Shown here piece by piece: positions 51,247-58,868 of a stretch of 64,000 bases of DNA; the first letter of the stretch is position 1; each line of letters starts with the position of its first letter. The stretch lies in assembly GCF_900090315.1 (NCBI RefSeq), contig NZ_FMHZ01000002.1, forward strand, positions 6,542,501 to 6,606,500, written 5' to 3'. The position numbers were made by a program, and so were the translations under genes. The stretch is from Micromonospora citrea. Lineage in GTDB: Bacteria > Actinomycetota > Actinomycetes > Mycobacteriales > Micromonosporaceae. The notes beneath the pieces are model-generated. The model was not told where the DNA came from and ran no database searches. It saw nothing but the letters and a program-made list of their open reading frames with translations.

Positions 51247-51460
51247 CCGCGTGTCAGCCCCTCTCGTACGCGGCGCGGAACCGGAACCCCGGCGCTGCCC
51301 GGCACCGCCCCCTCCGCCACACGTCAGCCCCTCCACCGCGCCTACCGGGTAGGGGTGGAGCGCACCGGGCTGCCGTGCCGGGTGGACCTGGAAATTCTTC
51401 GCCGCACCGCGCCGTTCGACGGACGGTCTCGGGTGCTGTGGCGAGTCTGGCACCGGGTGG

Positions 51461-51473
51461 GTTGTGCGACAAC
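51461..51473. promoter_or_regulatory. small inverted repeat upstream of the first LAL gene, possible operator
   Basis: GTTGT, 3 bases, ACAAC: a perfect 5-bp dyad about 215 bp upstream of the presumed start. It contains the heptamer CGACAAC, also present in the dyad at 55233-55251 upstream of the second LAL gene. No known regulator site is recognised. Confidence 0.3.
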
Positions 51474-51690
51474 GGGCGCTTGACCCCATCGTTTCGCGCG
51501 CAAACCTGCGGATCTTGTTCGCCGTTAGGGGTTGCGTCAGGGGCCGGAAGGGGTGTCGAGTTCGGCCGGAGATGACGACGCGGTGAACACCGGGTGTCGG
51601 TGGTAGGCCTCGACGGTGCCACACCGCGCGTCCCGGCGCAGGCCCGAACGTCCGACTGTGACCTGACGAACAGCCGACGGTGGCCGCCCC

Positions 51691-51898
51691 TGTCGCGGCG
51701 GGACGGCGAGGCCGGCCGGCAGGCGGGCGTGGGCGGTCGACGGGCGCCGGCGGCGTGCGGTCCGCCGCGGTGGGACGGTGCGGCCGGCAGGCGGGCGCGG
51801 GCGGCGTGCGGTCTGTCGCGGCGGGACGGTTCTGCCGCGGCGGACGGGCGCGGGCGGCGGACGGGCGCGGGCGGCGTGCGGTCCGCCGCGGCGGGACG
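51691..51898. repeat. degenerate GC-rich repeats with alternating spacing
   Basis: A core close to GTCGCGGCGGGACGG occurs at 51691, 51763, 51814 and 51884, embedded in longer similar sequence (GGCGTGCGGTC precedes three of them). Start-to-start spacing is about 70, 52 and 70 bases. It lies between terminator and promoter regions and does not look coding. Confidence 0.6.
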
Positions 51899-51925
51899 TT
51901 CAGGCTGGCCGGGGCGAGCGCGGAG

Positions 51926-51959
51926 GGCGCCGTCCCGCGGGGGAGCGCGGGACGGCGCC
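51926..51959 (-). terminator. 14-bp perfect hairpin downstream of the second LAL regulator
   Basis: GGCGCCGTCCCGCG (51926-51939), a 6-base loop GGGGAG, then the exact complement (51946-51959). It is placed 61 bp beyond the minus-strand stop at 52021, as expected for the terminator of that gene. Confidence 0.75.
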
Positions 51960-52020
51960 ATGGGGGCGGACCCGGCGGCGGGAGGACGGCGGGCGCGCCG
52001 GCGGCGGTCGGCGGCGACCG

Positions 52021-54864
52021 TCAGCGGAACCGGGGCCCGGGCGGGCGGCCCCCCGGTTCGCTCTGCCCCGGCGGCGGCGGGTGCGGCAGGGTCGCGCCGG
52101 GCCGGTGCAGCCGCAGCCGGGTGGCCAGTTCGTTGCGCGAGTTGACGTGCAGCTTCCGGTAGATCCGGGTCAGCCGCTGCTCGATGGTGCTGACCGTCAG
52201 GAAGAGCTTCTCGGCGATCTCGCGGTTGGTGTGCCCCTGGGCGGCCAGGGCGGCCACCTGGGACTCCGCGTCGTTGAGGCCGTCGACCACCAGGGCCGTG
52301 CCGGCGGGGCCCTCGGCCGAACCGGAGCCGCTGGTGGCCGTGCTGGCTCGCAGCAGGGGGATGCCGCACTCCTCGGCGAGGGCCCGGGCGGCCCGGGCCG
52401 CGACGCGGGCCTCCCGCCGGTCGCCGGCCTGCTGATAGGCGTGGCCGAGGTCGGTCAGGTTGTGCGCCAGCTCCATCCGGTCGCCGCACTGCCGCAGCAG
52501 TCGCACGGCGCTGCGCAGGTGGGTGATCCGGTCCGGCCCGTCCTCGGCGGAGGCCAGCACCCGCAGGGCGGCGGCCCGATAGCGCAACTGGACGGGGCGC
52601 AGCCGGGCCAACTCCTCCCGGACCAGCTTCCGGGCCTGTTGGCGGCGGCCCATCCGGAGCAGCGCCCGGGCGCACTCGGTACGCCACGGGACGAGAGCCG
52701 AGAAGTCCAGCCGCCACGCGGTCATCAACTGCCCGCAGAGCTGGAAGTCGGCCAGCGCGTCCTCGGGGCTTCCCGCGGCGAGCGCGTGTGTCCCGCGGGC
52801 GTGGAGGTAGTGCAGCCCGATCGGGGTCTCGAACATCGCCGGCGGAACCGGCACCTGGAGGCAGTCGGCCGCCGCGTCGAGTTCGTTCATGAAGGTGAGG
52901 GCCCGCAGGCGGATGGAGAGTGGCATGCCGATCACCACTCCCCAACCCTTCAGGGAGAGCTGGCGCAGCGCCTCGTCGGCGAGCCGCTCCGCGCGCGGCA
53001 GGTCGCCGAGACGTCCGCTGACGGACGCCCGGAGGGCCGCGAGGGTCGCCGACGGCGAGGGATAGCGCCGGGCGGCCGGGTTGCGGTCCAGCCGGTCGCA
53101 CCAGTCGCCGGCCAGGTCCAGCCGGTCGGCGTAGATCATGGCGATGATGGCGCAGACGCTCGACCACACGCGGGGCTCGTCGTCCAGCCCGCCGGCGTGC
53201 AGCGCCCGCTCGGCCTGCTCCACCACCGTGGCGTCGCCCCGTTCCAGCACGGCGGACAACAGGGAGGCTCCCTCGAGCCCGCGCTTGACCTTGGCCAGCG
53301 TGAGCGGGTCGCGGGCGACGGCGGTGGGATTCGGACGGTCGACCGACACCCCGGGATAGAGGGTGGACATCCAGCCGGTGGTGACGAGCAGTTCGGCCGC
53401 CGAACGCGGGTCGGCGCTGTCGGCGCCGTCGCTCAGGTGCTGGACCAGCTCGACGGCCTTGTCGATCTCGCCGTGCCAGAGCAGGTACTGGATCGGCCCC
53501 GCCGCCTGCTGGCTGCCCAGGTGGCCGGCGCGTACGGCGGTGGCGACGCCGAGCAGGTGGGGGACGGCGGCCTGCGGGTCGAGCTGCCACTCCGCGCGGG
53601 CCAGCGCGGAGCGGATCCGTGCCCGCAGGCAGTCACCGGCGCAGCTCCGGTTCGCCCGGCGCAGGTATCCCAGGGCGGTCTCCACCTCGCCGTCGAGCAA
53701 CGCCTGCTCGCCGGCGTCCAGCAGGCTGTGCGCCATCCAGGGCTCGGTCAACTCGTCGACATTCACCAGGTGCGGGGCGATCCGCGCGGGGGGCGCGCCC
53801 TCGTCGTGCAACAGGCGGGCCGCCTCCAGGTGCAGCCGGGCGCGTTCCTCGGCGGTCGTCCCGTCGAGCACCGCCCGGCTCACCGCCGGGTGCCGCAGCC
53901 CCGCCTCGGTGACCAGCCCCGCGCTGGTCGAGCAGTCGACGGCGCCCAGCGCGGACCGCGACCGGGCGTCGACGAGCTGGGGCAGCAGGCTGCCGTGCGG
54001 GGGGTCGCCGGTCACGGCGAGCACCCGGGCGGCGTCGAGCACGAGGTGGTCGCAGCGGTACAGGCAGCTCAGCACGGCCTCCCGGAACGACTCGCCGGCG
54101 ACGGGGCGGTCCGCGGGTCGGGGTGCGACGGCCTGGTCGTCGGCGAGCGCGTGCACCAGCAGCGGGTTGCCGCCGCTGATCCGGTGGCTCTCCTCGGCGA
54201 TGGTCCGGGCGACGGGAACGCCGAGGCGGTGGGCGAGCACCTGGAACGTTCCCTCCACGGTGAGCAGCGGGAGCCGGATGCGGTGCAGCCGCGCGGGCTG
54301 CAGCAGCTCGGCGTAGACCTCGGGGCGCCACGGCCTGGTGCGCGGCGCCTCGGTCAGCAGGACGAGCACGGGCAGGCCGGAGATCCGCCGGGCCACGTAG
54401 TCGAGGCACCGCAGCGACGCCACGTCGGCGTGGTGGACGTCGTCGACGGTGATGACGAGTGGGCCGCGCGTGGTCAGCTCGAGCAGCGCGCCGCCGATCG
54501 CGGCGGTGTGACGAGCGGTGTCCTCGTCGTCGGCGCCCTCGACGTCGGCCCAGGCCAGAGAGCCCGCGTCCAGCAGTCGCCCGAAGCGTGCCCGGTCCTC
54601 GGGATCCGACGCGACCCGGACGAGTTGGCGGACGACCTCCAGCGGGACGGAGCGTTCGGCGCGGGACGCGCTCGCGCCGAGGACACGTGCCCCCGCCTCG
54701 ATGGCCCGCCGGGTGAAGGTCTGCAACAGCGCGGTCTTGCCGGAGCCGACCGGGCCGGCCAGCACGGTCACGGTCCGGCCGGTGGGGGTGCCGCCGGTGG
54801 CGATCAGTTCCGCGAGCCGGCGCTCCAGCAGGTCGAGCTGGCACGACCGCTCGGTCAGCTCCAT
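52021..54864 (-). CDS. LuxR-family transcriptional regulator, large ATP-binding (LAL) type, second copy
   Basis: 947 residues from the ATG at 54864, chosen because GGAGG lies 8 bases upstream and the protein then begins at the ATPase domain (MELTERSCQLDLLE). Walker A GPVGSGKT is at 37-44, Walker B LVITVDDVHHAD follows, then a long helical middle, then a C-terminal LuxR helix-turn-helix (LNDAESQVAALAAQGHTN, TVSTIEQRLTRIYRKL). The last 25 or so residues are a Pro/Gly-rich tail absent from the first copy. Homologous in every domain to the neighbouring LAL gene, read in the same direction but with its own terminator, so the two are probably separate transcripts. Likely role: ATP-dependent activation of the polyketide genes. 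Confidence 0.93.
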   Translation of the reverse strand: MELTERSCQLDLLERRLAELIATGGTPTGRTVTVLAGPVGSGKTALLQTFTRRAIEAGARVLGASASRAERSVPLEVVRQLVRVASDPEDRARFGRLLDAGSLAWADVEGADDEDTARHTAAIGGALLELTTRGPLVITVDDVHHADVASLRCLDYVARRISGLPVLVLLTEAPRTRPWRPEVYAELLQPARLHRIRLPLLTVEGTFQVLAHRLGVPVARTIAEESHRISGGNPLLVHALADDQAVAPRPADRPVAGESFREAVLSCLYRCDHLVLDAARVLAVTGDPPHGSLLPQLVDARSRSALGAVDCSTSAGLVTEAGLRHPAVSRAVLDGTTAEERARLHLEAARLLHDEGAPPARIAPHLVNVDELTEPWMAHSLLDAGEQALLDGEVETALGYLRRANRSCAGDCLRARIRSALARAEWQLDPQAAVPHLLGVATAVRAGHLGSQQAAGPIQYLLWHGEIDKAVELVQHLSDGADSADPRSAAELLVTTGWMSTLYPGVSVDRPNPTAVARDPLTLAKVKRGLEGASLLSAVLERGDATVVEQAERALHAGGLDDEPRVWSSVCAIIAMIYADRLDLAGDWCDRLDRNPAARRYPSPSATLAALRASVSGRLGDLPRAERLADEALRQLSLKGWGVVIGMPLSIRLRALTFMNELDAAADCLQVPVPPAMFETPIGLHYLHARGTHALAAGSPEDALADFQLCGQLMTAWRLDFSALVPWRTECARALLRMGRRQQARKLVREELARLRPVQLRYRAAALRVLASAEDGPDRITHLRSAVRLLRQCGDRMELAHNLTDLGHAYQQAGDRREARVAARAARALAEECGIPLLRASTATSGSGSAEGPAGTALVVDGLNDAESQVAALAAQGHTNREIAEKLFLTVSTIEQRLTRIYRKLHVNSRNELATRLRLHRPGATLPHPPPPGQSEPGGRPPGPRFR

Positions 54865-55232
54865 CGACGCGGCCTCCGAAGGGGCGGACGGCCCGCCGTC
54901 ACCGGACGCGCCACCCGCCCTGCGCGGCCCTGGAGCTCGACGAAATCGGAGACCGGCAATTCTCGACCCATTCCAAGTTTTGGTTATATCGATCGCCATC
55001 GAGGGCTGGCGGGTAGTCATCGACCGACTTGACCGGCTGGCGGCTCCGAGTCGGAGCCCGCCGGCGCCAGCGATAATTACCCAGCCCTCTTGGCCGGCCT
55101 CCCCCTATCGACCGCCATGATGGTGGGAGTATGGCAGTTCGGCAATTGGGCGGCAAGCCGAGGTTTGTAAAGGATGGGCAAACATCGGTCGGGCCGTCCG
55201 TGTCGGCGTCGGCGGCGGGCCGGATGTGTGGC

Positions 55233-55251
55233 CGACAACGGAAAGTTGTCG
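55233..55251. promoter_or_regulatory. inverted repeat, possible operator
   Basis: CGACAAC-GGAAA-GTTGTCG: perfect 7-bp arms around 5 bases. It lies about 370 bp upstream of the second LAL start and 13 bp from another dyad of the same geometry. Confidence 0.4.
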
Positions 55252-55263
55252 CCCGGTCCCGTT

Positions 55264-55282
55264 ACGTGACCGAGCGTCACGT
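55264..55282. promoter_or_regulatory. inverted repeat, possible operator
   Basis: ACGTGAC-CGAGC-GTCACGT: perfect 7-bp arms around 5 bases, the same arm and spacer lengths as its neighbour but different sequence. It resembles a dimeric regulator site; the protein that would bind it is unknown. Confidence 0.4.
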
Positions 55283-56074
55283 CGGTCGTAAGGGCGCCTT
55301 TTCTGGCGATGTCGGCCATTGGTTGCCGTGTCATTGCATGGTATCCGCGGGCGGGGTGCGGGTGCTGGCCGGCCCCCGTGTCGTCCGGTGGTGACCCGCG
55401 CCTCCACTGCTGGTCGTCGAGGGCTCCGTGCGCTCGCGCCGATCGGGTGAATTGCGAGAGATTCTCTGTTTGCTCCGCCGAAACGCACCCCTCGCCCAGA
55501 AAGCGTGACTCCTCCGGTTGTCGGCGGGCCGGAGTGGCCGGGGCTCCTGTCGCGACGCGACCAAGGCGTGCCCGATTCGGACCTTTGAGCACATTGAATA
55601 ATTATGTCGTTAAAGATGAATTATGTGACCAGGATTGCCGGCCGGGCACTCCTGCCGGAGCCGAAGGCGTCTCGAATGCGTGGGGGCGGGGCGTCGTTCG
55701 ATCGATTTTCCGTGATCTATGAAATAGTCGAGCATCAATTTCGAGCCCGACGCGAGCAAATTGTCGGAAACTGTCCGCGGGTGTTATCTGCTCCACAGCG
55801 CCGTCCGCGAGGGGGAGCATGCGGACCGACAATCACCAAAGGCGACCGCACATCGCGTCCTACCTGGCCTGTCGTCCGCGGGCAGGGGACCGGGCGGGAC
55901 GGCTAGGGGTTGTGCCTGATCATTGCGCAGCCTAATTTCGGGGCACCCCGCACGGATGGCGGGATGGCCGGATATGGGGTTGCCCGCACCCCATGAAGTG
56001 AAGGGTCCTGTGGCCGTCGTGATGCCCCAGTCGTTGCCGCGACTCGTCCACGTACCCGGCAGGGGATAACGGGG

Positions 56075-57448
56075 ATGACACTGCTGCCGGCGCTCCGGGG
56101 ATCGGGCGCGGACCGGGCCGATGCGGTCAGGGTGGCCGGCGGCACGCTTTCCAGCGAAGCCCTGCTCGGCTGCGTCGTCGCCGTCGCCGACCGGATCAGC
56201 GGCGCGGGCGTGGTCGCGGTCGACGCCACGCCGACCCTGGAGACGGTCGTCGGCATGCTCGGTGCCGTCCACGCGGGCGTGCCGCTCGTCCCGCTGCCGC
56301 CCCGCGCCGGGCGGCGCGAGCGGGACCGCATCCTGCGCCACGCGGGGGCGACGGCGCTCCTCGGCGCACGCTCGTCCGAGGACGACCGACTGCCGACGAT
56401 TCCAGTCGACCTGCGCCAGCGCTCCGCCAGCCACCATCCCGAGCCCGATCCGGGTGCCGACGCGGTCATCCTCTACACCGGGGGAGCCGCCGGGCCGTCG
56501 CGCGGCGTGCGCATCTCGCGCCGCGCCATCGCCGCCGACCTCGACCTGCTGGCCGACGCCTGGCGTTGGAGCGACGAGGACGTCGTGGTCCAGGGCGCAC
56601 CGCTGTTCCGGGCGTACGGTCTGGTCGTCGGTCTGCTCGGCGCGCTGCGGGTCGGCAGCCGCTTCGTCCACTTCGACCGCGACGCCGCCGCCCGGGCCGG
56701 CGGCACCATGTACCTCGCGCTGCCCGCGCAGTGGGCGAGGATCGCGCGGAACGGCCCCCTGGCCCGGTCGCTCGCCGCCGCGCGCATCCTGATCTCCGCG
56801 GACGCCCCGCTGGCCACCGCCGTGGCCGAGCGGCTGCGGCTGCTCACCTCGCACACCCCGGTCCAGGCGTACGGCACGACCGAGACGCTCATCGCGGTGG
56901 CCGGCCGGGCCGGCGAGCCGCCGGTCGACGGAGCCGTCGGCACCCCCCTGCCCGGCGTGCGGACCAGGGTGCTGGACCGCGACGCCCGGCCCGTCCCGGC
57001 CGACGGCGAGTCGGTGGGGGAGTTGAGCGTCCGCGGGCCCACCCTGTTCAGCGGCTACGTCCGCGGGGAACCCGACACGGCCGGCCCCTGGCACGCCACG
57101 GGCGACCTGGCGACCGTGGCCGCCGACGGGTCGCACCGGATCGTCGGACGGCGGCTCGACGTGGTGCGCTGCCGGGGCCGGTGGCTGCGCGCCGGCCAGG
57201 TGGAGGAGGCGCTGATGAGCCATGCCGGCGTCCGGGACGCCGCCGTCGTCGGCACGCCGCACCCCACGCTCGGCGAGCAGGTCACGGCGTACGTGGTCGC
57301 CGAGGGACTGACCGCGCAGGTGCTGATCGACCACGTCGGACGGCACCTCTCGGCCGCCCACCGTCCCCGGCGGGTGCACTTCGTCGACGAGTTGCCCCGC
57401 ACCGCGTTCGGCCGGATCAGGAAGTCCCTGCTCGTCGACGCCGGCTGA
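56075..57448 (+). CDS. MatB-like adenylate-forming protein with degenerate active site
   Basis: 457 residues. The fold and alignment follow malonyl-CoA synthetases (ANL superfamily), and it is clearly a paralog of the intact enzyme at 58869-60278. Most catalytic signatures are changed. The phosphate loop, normally TSGTTGxPKG, reads TGGAAGPSRG (135-144). The malonate-site motif FHVHG reads FRAYG (178-182). ERYGMTE reads QAYGTTE, with Ala265 for Arg. The hinge LIKSGG reads VVRCRG. The C-terminal catalytic Lys of the ALGK motif is Arg447 (AFGR). HATGD and the overall length are kept and no stop or frameshift is seen, so it is still maintained as a gene. It is unlikely to make malonyl-CoA; a new substrate or a non-catalytic role is possible. 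The start is the ATG after GGGGAT; it faces the cold-shock gene. Confidence 0.85.
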   Translation: MTLLPALRGSGADRADAVRVAGGTLSSEALLGCVVAVADRISGAGVVAVDATPTLETVVGMLGAVHAGVPLVPLPPRAGRRERDRILRHAGATALLGARSSEDDRLPTIPVDLRQRSASHHPEPDPGADAVILYTGGAAGPSRGVRISRRAIAADLDLLADAWRWSDEDVVVQGAPLFRAYGLVVGLLGALRVGSRFVHFDRDAAARAGGTMYLALPAQWARIARNGPLARSLAAARILISADAPLATAVAERLRLLTSHTPVQAYGTTETLIAVAGRAGEPPVDGAVGTPLPGVRTRVLDRDARPVPADGESVGELSVRGPTLFSGYVRGEPDTAGPWHATGDLATVAADGSHRIVGRRLDVVRCRGRWLRAGQVEEALMSHAGVRDAAVVGTPHPTLGEQVTAYVVAEGLTAQVLIDHVGRHLSAAHRPRRVHFVDELPRTAFGRIRKSLLVDAG

Positions 57449-57484
57449 CCCGGCCGACCCGGCCGACCCGCGTCGTGGCGGCGG

Positions 57485-57946
57485 TCAGCCCTCCACCCAG
57501 CCGTGCCGCCGGGCCAGCGCCAGCATCCGGGCGCGTACCGCCACGATCTGCGCCCCGGTCAGGTCCGGCACGGAGGTCACCAGCGCCTCGGTGGTCTCCG
57601 CGGAGAACGCCCGCTCGGAGAGCACGTCGCAGAGGCCCTCCTCGTCGTCCCCGCCCGTCGCGGCGTGCCCGCTCTCCCGGCCGCGCCCACCGGCTACCGC
57701 CACACCCGCCCGGGCCGCCGCGCTCCGCTCCGCTCCCGCGGGAGCACCGACGACCCGCACCAGCACCGCCTTGGGGCCTCGGTCAGTCTCCACCGCGTCG
57801 TACTCCACCGGGACACCGGGCGCCAACGCCCACTTGTCACCGTCCAGCATGTTCGCGTGCACGAACACGTCGTCGCTGCCGTCGTCCGGGGCGATGAAAC
57901 CGTAGCCCCGCACCTCGTCGAACCGCACCACCTTGCCAGTCAGCAT
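57485..57946 (-). CDS. cold-shock-domain protein with C-terminal extension
   Basis: 153 residues from the ATG at 57946 (GGGAAAG just upstream). Residues 1-66 are a cold-shock domain: GKVVRFDEVRGYGFIAP with the RNP1-like RGYGFI, and DDVFVH as RNP2. A Gly/Ala-rich linker follows, then a C-terminal helical part (LCDVLSERAFSAETTEALV to LARRHGWVEG) that is longer than simple CspA proteins (about 65-70 aa) but of a type common in actinomycetes. Expected to bind single-stranded nucleic acid in the cytosol. Probably a normal chromosomal gene rather than part of polyketide synthesis. It is divergent from the PPTase gene (169 bp gap) and convergent with the MatB paralog. Confidence 0.9.
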   Translation of the reverse strand: MLTGKVVRFDEVRGYGFIAPDDGSDDVFVHANMLDGDKWALAPGVPVEYDAVETDRGPKAVLVRVVGAPAGAERSAAARAGVAVAGGRGRESGHAATGGDDEEGLCDVLSERAFSAETTEALVTSVPDLTGAQIVAVRARMLALARRHGWVEG

Positions 57947-58101
57947 CGCTTTCCCGCATCCATCCGACCAATCCGCGTGCCCCCGCCCTAGGCCGGGGGC
58001 ACCCTTAGACTGGCAGCCGCCCGCGCGGCCCGGCACCCGTACCCGACCCCTATGGTGCACCCTCCGGCCGACGTCGCTGCGGCGCGGGTCGCCGCAGCGC
58101 C

Positions 58102-58107
58102 TAGCAT
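58102..58107 (+). promoter_or_regulatory. possible -10 element for a leaderless PPTase transcript
   Basis: TAGCAT fits the actinobacterial TANNNT -10 pattern and ends 8 bases before the GTG start at 58116, while no purine-rich ribosome site is seen. This is the arrangement of leaderless mRNAs. Sequence inference only. Confidence 0.35.
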
Positions 58108-58115
58108 CGGCGAAC

Positions 58116-58775
58116 GTGATCGAGCAGATCCTGCCCCCCACCGTGGCGGTGGCCGAGTCGTTCACCGACCCCGCCGGCCTGACCCTCTTCCCCGAGGAGC
58201 AGGCGCTCGTCGCCGCGTCGGTGGAGAAGCGCCGCCGGGAGTTCACCACCGTCCGGCACTGCGCCCGCCGGGCGCTCGGCGAGCTGGGCATCGCCCCGGC
58301 GCCGATCCTGTCCGGCGCGCGCGGCGCACCGGTCTGGCCCGCCGGCGTGGTGGGCAGCATGACGCACTGCGAGGGCTACCGGGCCGCCGTCCTCGGCCGT
58401 ACGGCGGCGTTCGCCACCCTCGGGGTGGACGCGGAGCCGCACGCGCCGCTGCCCGACGGAGTGCTCGAGGCGATCGCGCTGCCGGCCGAGCGGGCCCGCA
58501 CCGCGACGCTGGGCGCCGCCCGCCCGTCGGTCTGCTGGGACCGCCTGCTGTTCAGCGCGAAGGAGTCGGTCTACAAGGCGTGGTTCCCGCTCACCGGCCG
58601 GTGGCTGGACTTCGCCGAGGCGGACATATTCCTCGACCCGGCCGGGACCTTCACCGCGCACCTGCTGGTGCCCGGCCCGGTGCTCGGCGGGGCGCCGGTG
58701 ACCGCATTCGCCGGCCGGTTCCTGGTCGCCCGGGGCCTGGTCGTCACCGCGATCAGCGTTCCGGCGACCACCTGA
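58116..58775 (+). CDS. 4'-phosphopantetheinyl transferase, Sfp/EntD superfamily
   Basis: 219 residues from the GTG at 58116. The family motifs are clear: GVDAE at 103-107 (magnesium-binding Asp and Glu) and WDRLLFSAKESVYKAW with FSAKES at 146-151 (catalytic Glu and Lys). GSMTHC lies upstream of them, as in the EntD/Npt-type enzymes. It transfers phosphopantetheine from CoA to the conserved Ser of carrier proteins, so it can activate the ACPs of the PKS; it could also be the general enzyme of the cell. The open frame continues upstream to 57933, but that part overlaps the divergent promoter region and has no family similarity. The last 25 codons enter a 30-bp tandem repeat. Confidence 0.93.
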   Translation: MIEQILPPTVAVAESFTDPAGLTLFPEEQALVAASVEKRRREFTTVRHCARRALGELGIAPAPILSGARGAPVWPAGVVGSMTHCEGYRAAVLGRTAAFATLGVDAEPHAPLPDGVLEAIALPAERARTATLGAARPSVCWDRLLFSAKESVYKAWFPLTGRWLDFAEADIFLDPAGTFTAHLLVPGPVLGGAPVTAFAGRFLVARGLVVTAISVPATT

Positions 58776-58840
58776 GCCGTGATCAGCGTTCCGGCGGCCG
58801 TCTGAGCCGTGATCGGCGTTCCGGCGGCCGTCTGAGCCGC
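58751..58840. repeat. three tandem copies of a 30-bp repeat over the PPTase 3' end
   Basis: Units start at 58751, 58781 and 58811; each has GATCAGCGTTCCGGCG or GATCGGCG followed by a TGAGCC end. The first copy is coding and contains the stop TGA; the other two lie beyond it. The unit length is a multiple of three, so each copy repeats the stop in the same frame. Confidence 0.85.
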
Positions 58841-58868
58841 GCGTCCCGGCCCGGGTGACGCCGACCGG

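Larger units (their letters stand above)
51247..52020. other. non-coding gap between the two LAL regulators
   Basis: About 770 bp with no credible gene. From left to right it holds the presumed promoter region of the first LAL gene (51247-51600), with a short AT-richer patch and the inverted repeat GTTGT-GCG-ACAAC at 51461-51473, then a degenerate GC-rich repeat region (51691-51898), then the terminator hairpin of the second LAL gene. Confidence 0.65.
54865..56074. other. 1.2 kb AT-richer intergenic region between LAL gene and MatB-like paralog
   Basis: Clearly lower in GC than the rest of the window in patches (for example around 54960-54990 and 55590-55770). The few open frames have no codon bias, no ribosome site and no recognisable protein, so I read it as non-coding. 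It lies between divergent genes (LAL leftward, MatB paralog rightward) and contains two adjacent 7-bp inverted repeats and a duplicated AATTATGT (55600-55607 and 55619-55626). It may carry both promoters, or be the remnant of a lost gene. Confidence 0.6.

Noticed and set aside
48535..51483. Long plus-strand open frame opposite the first LAL gene
   Set aside because: Shadow of the regulator; no motif or ribosome site, and composition typical of antisense translation.
51247..51624. N-terminal extension of the first LAL protein to an ATG at 51624
   Set aside because: The extra residues are low-complexity and unrelated to LAL proteins; GTG at 51246 has a ribosome site and puts the ATPase domain at the start.
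51778..55032. Long plus-strand open frame opposite the second LAL gene
   Set aside because: Same reason; the minus strand has Walker motifs and a LuxR domain.
55604..55906. Possible 100-codon gene in the AT-richer gap
   Set aside because: No ribosome site, codon use unlike real genes here, and no recognisable family; the translation becomes Arg/Gly-rich at its end.
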